Of a stretch of 34,559 bases of DNA, positions 7,064-13,183 are shown piece after piece. The notes beneath the pieces are model-generated. The model did not search any database, was not told the origin of the DNA, and saw only the letters and a list, made by a program, of their open reading frames with translations. Position numbers and translations under genes: made by a program. Source of the DNA: Falsiroseomonas tokyonensis (GTDB lineage: Bacteria; Pseudomonadota; Alphaproteobacteria; Acetobacterales; Acetobacteraceae); NCBI RefSeq assembly GCF_019024325.1, contig NZ_JAFNJS010000017.1, positions 1-34,559 on the forward strand, read 5' to 3'. Positions within the stretch are counted from its first letter, which is position 1. Every line of letters starts with the position of its first letter.

Positions 7064-7836
7064 TGTCTGTGCTCGGCTATTTGCAGAAGCGCGCCAGTGA
7101 TGCTGTGTTGTCCGGCGACGAAAAAAACTCGATCACCACTTCAATCTCGACGCTGAAAACCAGGCTCGGATACCATTTTCCGACCGGCCTGAAAGAGCAT
7201 TTTCGGTTCGGCTCCTCCACGCGCGACACCATCCTGCCGCGCCCGATGGATGAGCATTCCGACATCGATTATATGATCGTGTTCAGTGAAAGCGGATATA
7301 CGCCACAGACCTACCTGGACCGCGTGAGGCGATTCGTTGAGACCTACTATTCGACCTCGGAAATTAAGCAATCCAGCCCGACTATCGTCTTGCAGCTGAA
7401 CCACATCAAATTCGATCTGGTCCCCGCATTGCCGGAAGTATGGAGCGGTTATCAGATCCCCAACGGTTCGGGCGGATGGCAGAGTACTAACCCGAACGAC
7501 TTTAACAAGAGCCTGGAAGCTGCGAACAAGGCCAACCTGTATCTTCTGAAACCGACAATCAGGCTGGCTAAATTCTGGAATGCGAAAGCGGGCTATGTGT
7601 TCGATTCATTCTCCTTCGAAAAGTGGATGATGAATCAATCCTACTGTGCTGTTTATAACCAGAGAGATTATCTTTTCACTGTTTTCGACACTCTGACCAC
7701 GTCGGGCGTAAATGAGCAGTGGCGTCGTGACAAAATCGAACGGGCAAAACAGATCGTTGCTCAGGTCCGAAAGCTTGAAAAAGACGAAATGCCGTTTACC
7801 GCAGAAGCAGAAGTCAAAAAGCTGATTCCCGAATAA
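7063..7836 (+). CDS. CD-NTase (SMODS-type nucleotidyltransferase) of a minimal CBASS
   Basis: A 257-residue nucleotidyltransferase. Gly50-Ser51 of FRFGSSTRDT and Asp67/Asp69 in SDIDYMIVF form the GS...DxD core, and Asp118 in IKFDLVPAL is the third metal ligand. LYLLKPTIRLAKFWN and the following helices fit the C-terminal lobe of cGAS/DncV-like enzymes. It is expected to make a cyclic oligonucleotide when phage is sensed and so trigger the SLATT partner. It starts in TGATG overlap with the SLATT gene. The base composition is visibly lower in G+C than its neighbours, which suggests a separate origin. No Cap2/Cap3 or other ancillary genes follow, so this would be a type I (two-gene) system. The nucleotide product cannot be told. 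Confidence 0.88.
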   Translation: MSVLGYLQKRASDAVLSGDEKNSITTSISTLKTRLGYHFPTGLKEHFRFGSSTRDTILPRPMDEHSDIDYMIVFSESGYTPQTYLDRVRRFVETYYSTSEIKQSSPTIVLQLNHIKFDLVPALPEVWSGYQIPNGSGGWQSTNPNDFNKSLEAANKANLYLLKPTIRLAKFWNAKAGYVFDSFSFEKWMMNQSYCAVYNQRDYLFTVFDTLTTSGVNEQWRRDKIERAKQIVAQVRKLEKDEMPFTAEAEVKKLIPE

Positions 7837-7839
7837 TGG

Positions 7840-7854
7840 CGGCTGAATCAGCCG
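7840..7854 (+). terminator. Hairpin ending the defence operon
   Basis: CGGCTG-AAT-CAGCCG is a perfect 6-bp stem with a 3-base loop, beginning four bases after the CD-NTase stop and in the convergent gap before the ImmA gene. Only a poor T-rich tail follows (CTTCTTC), so termination may be partial. Confidence 0.45.
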
Positions 7855-7914
7855 ACTTCTTCACCGTCGGCCGCAGCGCCGCCAATCCGCCCTCTAGGCT
7901 CAGTCCGGAGCAAC

Positions 7915-8796
7915 TCAGGGCCGCTTTCGGAAGGACGGCGGCGCCCAGGCCCGCTCGACTTCCTCCTCCTCTTCAGCCTCTCCTTCGTCGAAGGTCAGGA
8001 GCGTCAGCCGAAACCCGCCCTGCTGGCCGAGGGTCTGTTCGCAGAGGGTCCCGCGCGCGCGTTCCAGCCAGTGATCGGCAGCCAACTCGTGCCAGGCCGA
8101 CACCTGCTCGGCCGCGAGCGTTGCACGGCTGGCAACTGAAGCGGGCGGCAGCGGATGACCAGCCGCCACGCTGAAGCGCGGAAAGTCAGATCCCCGATAG
8201 GCCCGCTGGAAGATTCCATCTCTGGAAACGACGACGGCAATGGCGTCGTCATGCAGATCGGCGCAGCGGCGCGCACAAGCTTCCTTGCTCACGTCGTAGC
8301 GGTCGGCCAGCTCGACGATGTGCGAGACCTCGAAATGCCGGCGCGCCCGCAGGTCCGCGCGAAACGGCGCGGACGGCATCAGGACGCCGGCCGCGAAGCG
8401 ATTGGCCTGAGCTTCCATTTCGACATAGCGGTCGCCGCCCGGCTGGGTGCGGAAAACCGCCATGTCCTTCTTCGAGCACCGGAAGGCCTCGCCATTGCGC
8501 GGCGTGTGCCAGGGCAGCAGGAAATGGCCCAACTCATGGGCGATGGTGAACCGCCGCCGCCGCCAGCCGGCAGCCTTGTTCACCAGGATCGTCCCGCTGC
8601 TGCGGTCGGCGAACATCATCAGCCCGCCCTCGAAGCCTTCAGTTTCGAGGGTCTCGATCGCGGCGATGTCGAGCGCCGCCGCCCAGTCCTCGATCGGCAC
8701 CGCGATCGGGAATGCGCCGGCCTGTAGCTTCTCGATCTCCGCCAGCATCGCTTCCGGCGTGGCGCAGTCCGCCAGGTCCATCCGGCTGAAATTCAT
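7915..8796 (-). CDS. ImmA/IrrE-family metallopeptidase
   Basis: A 293-residue protease. The zinc site HELGH is at 87-91 (FTIAHELGHFLLP) with the third ligand in EMEAQANRFAAGVLMP downstream, the order seen in ImmA and IrrE. A second domain of about 100 residues and a strongly acidic tail (DEGEAEEEEEVERAW) follow. In ICEBs1, ImmA cleaves the XRE repressor ImmR after DNA damage and switches the element on. Here the gene overlaps an XRE gene by 4 bases (ATGA), so it probably inactivates that repressor and frees the divergent genes at 9296-10300. The trigger is unknown. Its 3-prime end faces the defence operon. Confidence 0.92.
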   Translation of the reverse strand: MNFSRMDLADCATPEAMLAEIEKLQAGAFPIAVPIEDWAAALDIAAIETLETEGFEGGLMMFADRSSGTILVNKAAGWRRRRFTIAHELGHFLLPWHTPRNGEAFRCSKKDMAVFRTQPGGDRYVEMEAQANRFAAGVLMPSAPFRADLRARRHFEVSHIVELADRYDVSKEACARRCADLHDDAIAVVVSRDGIFQRAYRGSDFPRFSVAAGHPLPPASVASRATLAAEQVSAWHELAADHWLERARGTLCEQTLGQQGGFRLTLLTFDEGEAEEEEEVERAWAPPSFRKRP

Positions 8797-9128
8797 CCGT
8801 CGCCTTCCCTCACCTTTTTCATCGCGCGGATGGTGGAGCGCAGGACGGCGCGGTCCCCCGTGGTCAGGCCCTTCAGGTCCCGGAACAGCGCGACAAGCTC
8901 AGGGTCTTCCTGCGGCGCGCCAGGGTCTTCGCCGATCAGCTGCGCGACCGATACCCGGAAATGCTCCGCCAGCTTGGTCAGCAGATCGACCGAGGGATTT
9001 TTGCTCTTTCCGGTTTCCAGTTCCCAGACATGGGCCTTCGACGCCTTCACGGCGTCGGCGACATCCTGAAGGGACTGTCCGCTCTTCAGCCGAAGCTCCT
9101 TGAGGCGTTGGGCGAGTGTGACGGGCAA
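8793..9128 (-). CDS. XRE-family repressor paired with ImmA
   Basis: A 111-residue regulator with a standard HTH_3 domain: LAQRLKELRLKSGQSLQDVA, then VKASKAHVWELETGKSKNPS and LLTKLAEHFRVSVAQLIGED. The C-terminal half (ELVALFRDLKGLTTGDRAVL) is a short dimerisation or protease-sensing tail. It is translationally coupled to the ImmA-like gene, and its 5-prime side faces an intergenic region with an 11-bp inverted repeat that is its probable operator. Expected role: represses itself and the divergent small-gene operon until cleaved. Confidence 0.92.
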   Translation of the reverse strand: MPVTLAQRLKELRLKSGQSLQDVADAVKASKAHVWELETGKSKNPSVDLLTKLAEHFRVSVAQLIGEDPGAPQEDPELVALFRDLKGLTTGDRAVLRSTIRAMKKVREGDG

Positions 9129-9190
9129 GAAGTTCTCTCTTTGTTCTGGTTTTGCTGCCCTTCGAGGGTAACTGGCGTGTCCCGTACGGT

Positions 9191-9265
9191 CAATCAGACG
9201 AATTCGTCAGGCGGATGGTTGCGCAGCCGTGGCGGACGACTTATATGCACATCATCGTCTGATTG
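9191..9265. promoter_or_regulatory. Operator/promoter region between the XRE gene and the divergent small-gene operon
   Basis: CAATCAGACGA (9191-9201) and its exact reverse complement TCGTCTGATTG (9255-9265) enclose 53 bp. The left arm also overlaps the perfect palindrome GACGAATTCGTC (9197-9208). Between the arms, TTGCGC (9219-9224) and TATATG (9242-9247) are 17 bp apart and fit a rightward promoter. Two separated identical half-sites suit looping or cooperative binding by the XRE repressor. Confidence 0.6.
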
Positions 9266-9295
9266 ATCCGACGGCAACAGCAGAAGATTTTCATC

Positions 9296-9475
9296 ATGGC
9301 CACCCCCACCACGCGCGCCCGGCTCACGGCTGAGCTGGCCGCGCAGATCAAGAAGCTCGCCGCCACGACGAGCTTCTTCCAGCACGAGATCGCTGCCGCG
9401 CTCGGGCTGAACCAGGGCCGCGTCTCCGAGGTGCTCTCCGGCAAGCGGTTCCCCTCCGTCCCGCCGGCGCGCTGA
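9296..9475 (+). CDS. Small HTH DNA-binding protein (59 aa)
   Basis: A 59-residue protein that is almost only a helix-turn-helix: FFQHEIAAALGLNQGRVSEV followed by LSGKRFP. It starts at the ATG 9296. An in-frame TTG at 9263 would add 11 odd residues and overlap the operator arm. It is the first gene right of the XRE operator, the position held by Cro-like or excisionase-like switches, so it may regulate this small operon. The ribosome site is weak (AGAAG 9-13 bases upstream). The family is not identified further. Confidence 0.7.
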   Translation: MATPTTRARLTAELAAQIKKLAATTSFFQHEIAAALGLNQGRVSEVLSGKRFPSVPPAR

Positions 9476-9493
9476 CGAACAAGGAGAACCAGC

Positions 9494-9721
9494 ATGAGCA
9501 AGAAGAAGGACATTCACGTGGTCCCCCATGACGGTGGGTGGGCCACGCGGCGCGAAGGGGCGGAGCGCGTCAGCTCGCGCCACGACACGCAGCGCCAGGC
9601 CATCGAGCAGGCCCGCGAATGGGGTCGGCGCGACCAGGTCGAAGTCGTGACCCATCGGCCGGACGGCCGCATCCGCGACAGTGACTCCTATGGCAACGAT
9701 CCGTTTCCGCCGAAGGGATAA
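9494..9721 (+). CDS. DUF2188 domain protein
   Basis: A 75-residue DUF2188 protein. The pattern is HVVPHDGGWATRREGAERVS near the start, TQRQAIEQAREWGRR in the middle, and VVTHRPDGRIRDSDSYGNDP before the stop. The fold is small and of unknown function. It is found widely in accessory regions of Proteobacteria. AAGGAGAACC lies 4 bases before the ATG, a strong ribosome site. It is the second gene of the operon facing the XRE-ImmA pair. A broken second DUF2188 copy lies at 11975-12092. Confidence 0.88.
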   Translation: MSKKKDIHVVPHDGGWATRREGAERVSSRHDTQRQAIEQAREWGRRDQVEVVTHRPDGRIRDSDSYGNDPFPPKG

Positions 9722-9726
9722 CCATC

Positions 9727-10011
9727 ATGGCCGACTACCGCATCGACTGCATCCACAAGCCCGACCGCAACAGCCCGCACGAGAGGATCACGCATGCGGG
9801 CGGCCCCAAGCCTGACGGGCAGGGCCGCTGGCAGGACACGGTTCCGAATATCGCGGCCTTCATCGAAGCCAAGACCCATCGGTTTTACGTGCAGGAGGGA
9901 AACACCAGGGTCTGGGTCGGCGTCAGGACCAGCAGAGCCGGCAACAAGTTCATCCAGACCTACGCCAACGACAAATGGGCAGACAACCTGCTCGCGCAGC
10001 AGGAATGCTAG
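9727..10011 (+). CDS. DUF3892 domain protein
   Basis: A 94-residue protein matching DUF3892: DYRIDCIHKPDRNSPHERIT at the start, HAGG, then a stretch ending in NKFIQTYANDKWADNLL. These proteins are small, soluble and uncharacterised. Some lie beside DUF2188 genes, as here, only 5 bases downstream. No signal peptide or membrane helix is visible. Its operon partners and the XRE-ImmA switch suggest a conditional, perhaps stress- or transfer-related, role. That is inference from context only. Confidence 0.85.
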   Translation: MADYRIDCIHKPDRNSPHERITHAGGPKPDGQGRWQDTVPNIAAFIEAKTHRFYVQEGNTRVWVGVRTSRAGNKFIQTYANDKWADNLLAQQEC

Positions 10012-10021
10012 GAACCGCCCG

Positions 10022-10300
10022 ATGATCAAGATAACAGGCCTCGACAAGCTTCAGCGCGAGCTGAAGGACGCGCAGCGCGCTTTCCAGTCCCTCGACGGCA
10101 CGATTGCGACGCTGCAATTCGACCCCCACGATCCGGCCAGCGTCCAGGGTGCGATCCGGCAGATGGAATCCGCCATCGACAGCAAAACCGCTCCGTACCG
10201 CAACAACGCCATGGTGATGCAGATAGCCGGCGGCATGAAGGACGCGTACCGGAAGGCGATCCGTGAAAAGGCGCAGGAGGCCAGGAAGCCGGTTTCCTGA
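10022..10300 (+). CDS. Conserved small hypothetical protein (92 aa)
   Basis: The protein begins MIKITGLDKLQRELKDAQRA and continues with a helical, charged body (SVQGAIRQMESAIDSKTAPY, GMKDAYRKAIREKAQEARK). It is probably a soluble helical protein. I recall similar MIKITGLDKL proteins in phage-like or plasmid accessory clusters but no function. It starts 10 bases after the DUF3892 stop in the same operon. The hairpin at 10313-10346 follows and probably ends this transcription unit. Confidence 0.72.
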   Translation: MIKITGLDKLQRELKDAQRAFQSLDGTIATLQFDPHDPASVQGAIRQMESAIDSKTAPYRNNAMVMQIAGGMKDAYRKAIREKAQEARKPVS

Positions 10301-10312
10301 TGCCGCCGAATC

Positions 10313-10346
10313 GGTAAACGGCGCGCCGACTTCCGTGCCGTTTATC
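10313..10346 (+). terminator. Hairpin after the small-gene operon
   Basis: GGTAAACGGC (10313-10322) pairs with GCCGTTTATC (10337-10346), giving nine Watson-Crick pairs and one G-T wobble around a 14-base loop. It follows the last gene by 12 bases. There is no T run after it, so it may be a weak terminator or a transcript-protecting hairpin. The next 70 bases are unusually A+T-rich and may contain the promoter of the following gene. Confidence 0.45.
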
Positions 10347-10416
10347 AAGATAGGAAATAAAGTGTAAACAAATAATACCGCATAATGAAGTCTTGTTATT
10401 TAAATCAGGTTTTATT

Positions 10417-10671
10417 GTGCCGGACTATAATGCGCCAGATGCTTTGCCTGAATTCGCCGCCGCTGCGACGCCGGCGAAGCGACCGGCGCAGGCCACTATT
10501 ACCATGCAGATCGACGCCGACGTTGTGTCGTGGTTCCAGCAGAACCAGCCAGACGGCATGACCTGGCAGCAGGACATGAACAGCGTCCTGCGCTTCTACA
10601 TGGACAGCCTTCAGGCGATGGAGCGCGACGCGCCTCAGCCCGACGCCGCGCCCGACTATATCCCGTTCTGA
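10417..10671 (+). CDS. BrnA-like antitoxin without a visible toxin
   Basis: An 84-residue protein whose central part TITMQIDADVVSWFQQN, then TWQQDMNSVLRFYMDSL, resembles the BrnA antitoxin pattern (xxDADVxxWF...Q..xN..LR.Y), a ribbon-helix-helix fold. BrnT toxin normally lies directly upstream; here there is none, so it may be an orphan regulator. The start is uncertain: GTG 10417 has AGG seven bases ahead, and TTG 10393 would add eight residues. It lies in a locally A+T-rich island (10340-10420), unlike the surrounding DNA. Confidence 0.62.
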   Translation: MPDYNAPDALPEFAAAATPAKRPAQATITMQIDADVVSWFQQNQPDGMTWQQDMNSVLRFYMDSLQAMERDAPQPDAAPDYIPF

Positions 10672-10717
10672 CCTGCACAGGCTCACACGCGCCGCGCAGC
10701 GGTGCGCGTGACCTTCG

Positions 10718-10734
10718 ACCCCCTTGGAGGGGGT
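10718..10734. terminator. Hairpin ACCCCC-TTGGA-GGGGGT
   Basis: A perfect 6-bp stem with a 5-base loop lies between the converging BrnA-like gene and the resolvase remnant. A second G-run/C-run pair follows at about 10748-10762. No T tail is present. It could serve as a bidirectional terminator or be the edge of a lost transposon. Confidence 0.35.
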
Positions 10735-10755
10735 GTAAGTCCAATACGGGGGTTT

Positions 10756-10941
10756 CTACCCCTTCAGCGCCCGCTACAGCGTTTTTTCATCAACGCCGAG
10801 CAGCGCCGCCGCGCCTGCCCGTGTTTCCTGTCCCGTCTCGATCAGCCCGCGCGCATGCGTCACCTGGTGCGGCGTCAGTTTGCGCGGCCGTCCGACCTGG
10901 ACGCCGCGCCGCTTCGCCGCCGTCATGCCGGCGCGGGCCCT
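10756..10941 (-). pseudogene. C-terminal remnant of a serine resolvase/invertase, with amber codon
   Basis: The frame reads RARAGMTAAKRRGVQVGRPR, then KLTPHQVTHARGLIETGQET and RAGAAALLGVDEKTL. It then meets TAG (10774-10776) and continues RALKG to a second stop at 10756-10758. Intact family members have an aromatic residue and RAL at this place, so a single Tyr-to-amber change is likely. The catalytic N-terminal domain is absent. Only the HTH tail remains, cut near 10941. It is distinct from the intact recombinase at 1832-2581. Confidence 0.72.
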
Positions 10942-11697
10942 CCCCTCCCCCTGCCCCGTTGAACGCACAAGCATGCGCGGTTGGTCGCCGATGGCACGCC
11001 GTTGTTGACCTACGCATCAGGCCGGGGCCGGACGCGCGACGGCGAATTCGAGCCTCTGCAGCCTGTGACGGGGTTCCGAAATAGGGCGGAGTACTCTGGC
11101 GGGACCTCCAACGGGTACGATTCCAGCGGCTGTTGGCCAATGCGGCAAGCCTCGTGTCACCCGCGGTAAAAAGGGACTTATCGCGGGTGATGAAGTGGCG
11201 GACCTCACTGCGGTTGCCAGGACGGCCAGGCTGTGAATGGAGCCTGGCCACAGCTCTCCGCAGCGGGGCCGGGGGGGACGCCCGATGTCGTTCAGATCGG
11301 TACCAGAGTTGACTGCAAGCTCCGGCTCCCCCTTTAACGAGCGGACGTTGGCTCGGCATGGGGCGCACTGAAGGGTGTGCGCCTTAAGGCTTTCTCCTCC
11401 GGAAAGGGGCTACTCCATGCGCCCTTTGACGCTGTCGTCTTTTTGAGCGCCGCGGCCTGCTTGTGGCTCGGCGGCGTCAGTTGGACACGGTCTATTAGAT
11501 CGCGTCTGTATATCGGAGTGATTGCTTTACGATACCGGTAGGATCCTTGTCGCTGGGCTTAGGCCGGCCTCGGCCACGTTGCTTGCGGGCCGCTGCTGCC
11601 CGCCGAGGTGCTCCTGATCTCGGCTTTGTAGAGGTGGCGGGTTCCGGACGGCGGCTGAGATGTCGGCCGGGTATCCGGTTCCGTCGGCGATTGCCCG
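10942..11697. other. Gene-poor stretch with one strong inverted repeat
   Basis: I see no convincing gene. Open frames on both strands have skewed Arg/Pro-rich composition. One structure stands out at 11157-11190 (listed separately). The DNA between the resolvase remnant and the DUF1883 pseudogene looks like decayed mobile DNA. Confidence 0.4.
11157..11190. repeat. 13-bp inverted repeat around an 8-base loop
   Basis: TCACCCGCGGTAA (11157-11169) and TTATCGCGGGTGA (11178-11190) are reverse complements except at one position. No gene is close enough to call it a terminator. It could be a protein-binding site or the end of a lost element. Confidence 0.5.
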
Positions 11698-11963
11698 TTA
11701 GACGGGGCTGAGCACGCGGATGCTGTGGCAAATTGTCGCCGAACCGCTGGCCAGGTCGAGGTGACGTTCCACCACCCGCTGTGTGGCATGGCGACCCGCG
11801 CCGGCAGACGGCGGTAGAAGCCGCCATGGTAGCTATAGCGGCGCCCCGAACGGAGTGCGGCGAAGTCAGCGTCCCCCATCACCTGGACGTTGCACTTGTG
11901 GTCGCAGTCGACCACCACCACGGCGCCGACCTCCATGTACTCGCGGTGGTGCAGGAATTGCAT
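11698..11963 (-). pseudogene. Frameshifted DUF1883 gene
   Basis: From the ATG at 11963 the frame reads MQFLHHREYMEVGAVVVVDC, then DADFAALRSGRRYSYHGGFY and MPHSGWWNVT, the DUF1883 pattern. At about 11758-11761 the reading shifts. One base later the expected end continues as DLASGSATICHSIRVLSPV and stops at TAA 11698-11700. A single missing base explains this. The original product would be about 88 residues of unknown function. A DUF2188 remnant ends 11 bases upstream in the same direction, so the two once formed an operon. Confidence 0.72.
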
Positions 11964-11974
11964 GGCCGTCTCCC

Positions 11975-12092
11975 TCAGCCCTTCGGGGGATTCGGGTCGC
12001 GACCGTGACTGTCACTGCCGGCAATCCGGCCGTCGCGGTTGTGGATGCGCAGCTTGGTGCCGGCGTTGCGGGAGATCTCCCGACCGCGGTCG
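11975..12092 (-). pseudogene. C-terminal remnant of a second DUF2188 gene
   Basis: Ending at TGA 11975-11977, the frame reads REISRNAGTKLRIHNRDGRI and then AGSDSHGRDPNPPKG. It parallels the tail of the intact DUF2188 protein at 9494-9721, where DGRIRDSDSYGNDPFPPKG occupies the same place. The N-terminal half is missing, and ISL3-type transposase sequence begins at about 12096. The gene was most likely cut by insertion of that element. Confidence 0.68.
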
Positions 12093-12095
12093 GCA

Positions 12096-12401
12096 CTTCA
12101 GGTCGCCCAGCCGTTTTGTTCGGCGTGCTGTGGCAGGCGCCGTGCCGAGCAGGCGTTCCGCGAAAGTCTGCCAGGAGCAGGCAGGGTTCAAGCAGCGGAA
12201 GCGGCGCGCCTGGACCAGCAACGACACCGGGCGGCCCTGCCAAGGCAGATCGGACAGCGGACGAACATATCGGCTGTGGATCCGCTCGGAGATCGTCGCG
12301 CAGTCAGGGCAGGAAGCGGACGGCTGGCGCGGGCTGGTGATGATGTCGATCTAATCAGGCTTCGGTAGAACACGGTCGACCATCAGGCCGGCCGGGATCA
12401 T
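12096..12401 (-). mobile_element. ISL3-family transposase fragment (N-terminal part)
   Basis: From ATG 12401 the frame reads MIPAGLMVDRVLPKPD, meets TAG at 12351-12353, and continues IDIITSPRQPSASCPDCATI, SERIHSRYVRPLSDLPWQGR, PVSLLVQARRFRCLNPACSW and QTFAERLLGT to KRLGDLK at 12096. The CxxC...CxxxxC cysteines and DLPWQGRPV are the ISL3 N-terminal zinc-binding and linker motifs. The catalytic DDE domain is gone and the terminal repeats are not visible, so the element is dead. Confidence 0.72.
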
Positions 12402-12647
12402 CGGCAGAAGGCGCTTGGACAAGGACAGCTTCCGATATGAAGCAATGTCCGTCTCATGTGCTCATCCAGACCCTGAACGGCGACCCGCAGCACGGGAAAT
12501 GCCGGAGAACCCAACATTCATGGACACAGCCAGGTCCCCCCGTCGAAGTGCCGGCCGGCGCGTTGATGGGGCGCCCGACTTGCTGCTGGACATACGCGCC
12601 GGCATCGCGCGCGGGCCGTCATATGGTTTGGTGAGGAGAGCGTCGAA

Positions 12648-12776
12648 ATGACGTTAGTTGCCGACGCCTACGACTTCACGGCCTCGCTGATCCTGCTCGG
12701 CGACGCGGCGGACCGGCCGGTCAGCGAAGAGGATGAGGATGCGATGCTGTTCCCTGTGGTCAGGCGGCTCCGCTAA
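12648..12776 (+). CDS. Possible 42-residue acidic protein
   Basis: The ATG is preceded by GGTGAGGAGAG, a good ribosome site, and the frame reads MTLVADAYDFTASLILLGDA then ADRPVSEEDEDAMLFPVVRR. The composition looks natural and acidic, unlike the Arg/Pro-rich shadow frames nearby. Its ATG overlaps (ATGA) the stop of another open frame running from 12445 (or 12415), which may be a partner or spurious. I do not recognise either. Confidence 0.35.
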   Translation: MTLVADAYDFTASLILLGDAADRPVSEEDEDAMLFPVVRRLR

Positions 12777-13183
12777 CCCATCGGCTGCATGGTCAGGGCT
12801 AACCCGGAGCAGGCGCTCCTGATGCACAAACACCCCCTAAACGAGTGCCTTTCGATATACAACCGATGTCGCTTTGGATGCGCAAGGGCTCACGCGCCGC
12901 TGCGGCGATGAGGCAGTTGCAGGATCACCGCTACGATAGACGGAAGGCGTGGAGAAGGGCTCCGCGGCAGGAAGTTCGCGAATAATAGTGGCCCGTGCCG
13001 CCGGGGCATTCCTCGACCAAGGGGTGGCGTTGCGGCGGTGTTTAAGCGTGGTGCGAGCGGGCCTATAGCCCCTCCCCTCCCCTCCTCGTCTCACGCACAT
13101 CGCTTAAGCCGCGCTTCGCGGTGTATATCGCACTGAGGGCGAATCGCCGTTATGCTGCGCGCGGCGCGATATCGGAGCGGAAC
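12777..13183. other. Region upstream of parA: probable promoter and partition site
   Basis: There is no convincing gene in about 400 bp. It contains a 7-bp inverted pair TTAAGCG/CGCTTAA near 13040 and 13105, a pyrimidine tract around 13070-13090, and GCGATATCGGAG at 13166-13177, which recurs near the next start in this operon and inside the relaxase gene. Regions like this upstream of ParA/ribbon-helix-helix operons usually hold the operator and parS-like centromere. The exact site is not proven. Confidence 0.4.

Noticed and set aside
7836-8174. Open frame starting in TAATG overlap with the CD-NTase stop, as if a third CBASS gene
   Set aside because: It runs into the antisense of the ImmA-like gene after about 26 codons, becomes Arg/Pro-rich, and contains the operon-end hairpin. 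It is at best a truncated remnant.
12837-13100. 87-codon minus-strand frame upstream of parA
   Set aside because: It has Arg-rich, Cys-poor shadow composition, no ribosome site, and a position expected for the partition site.
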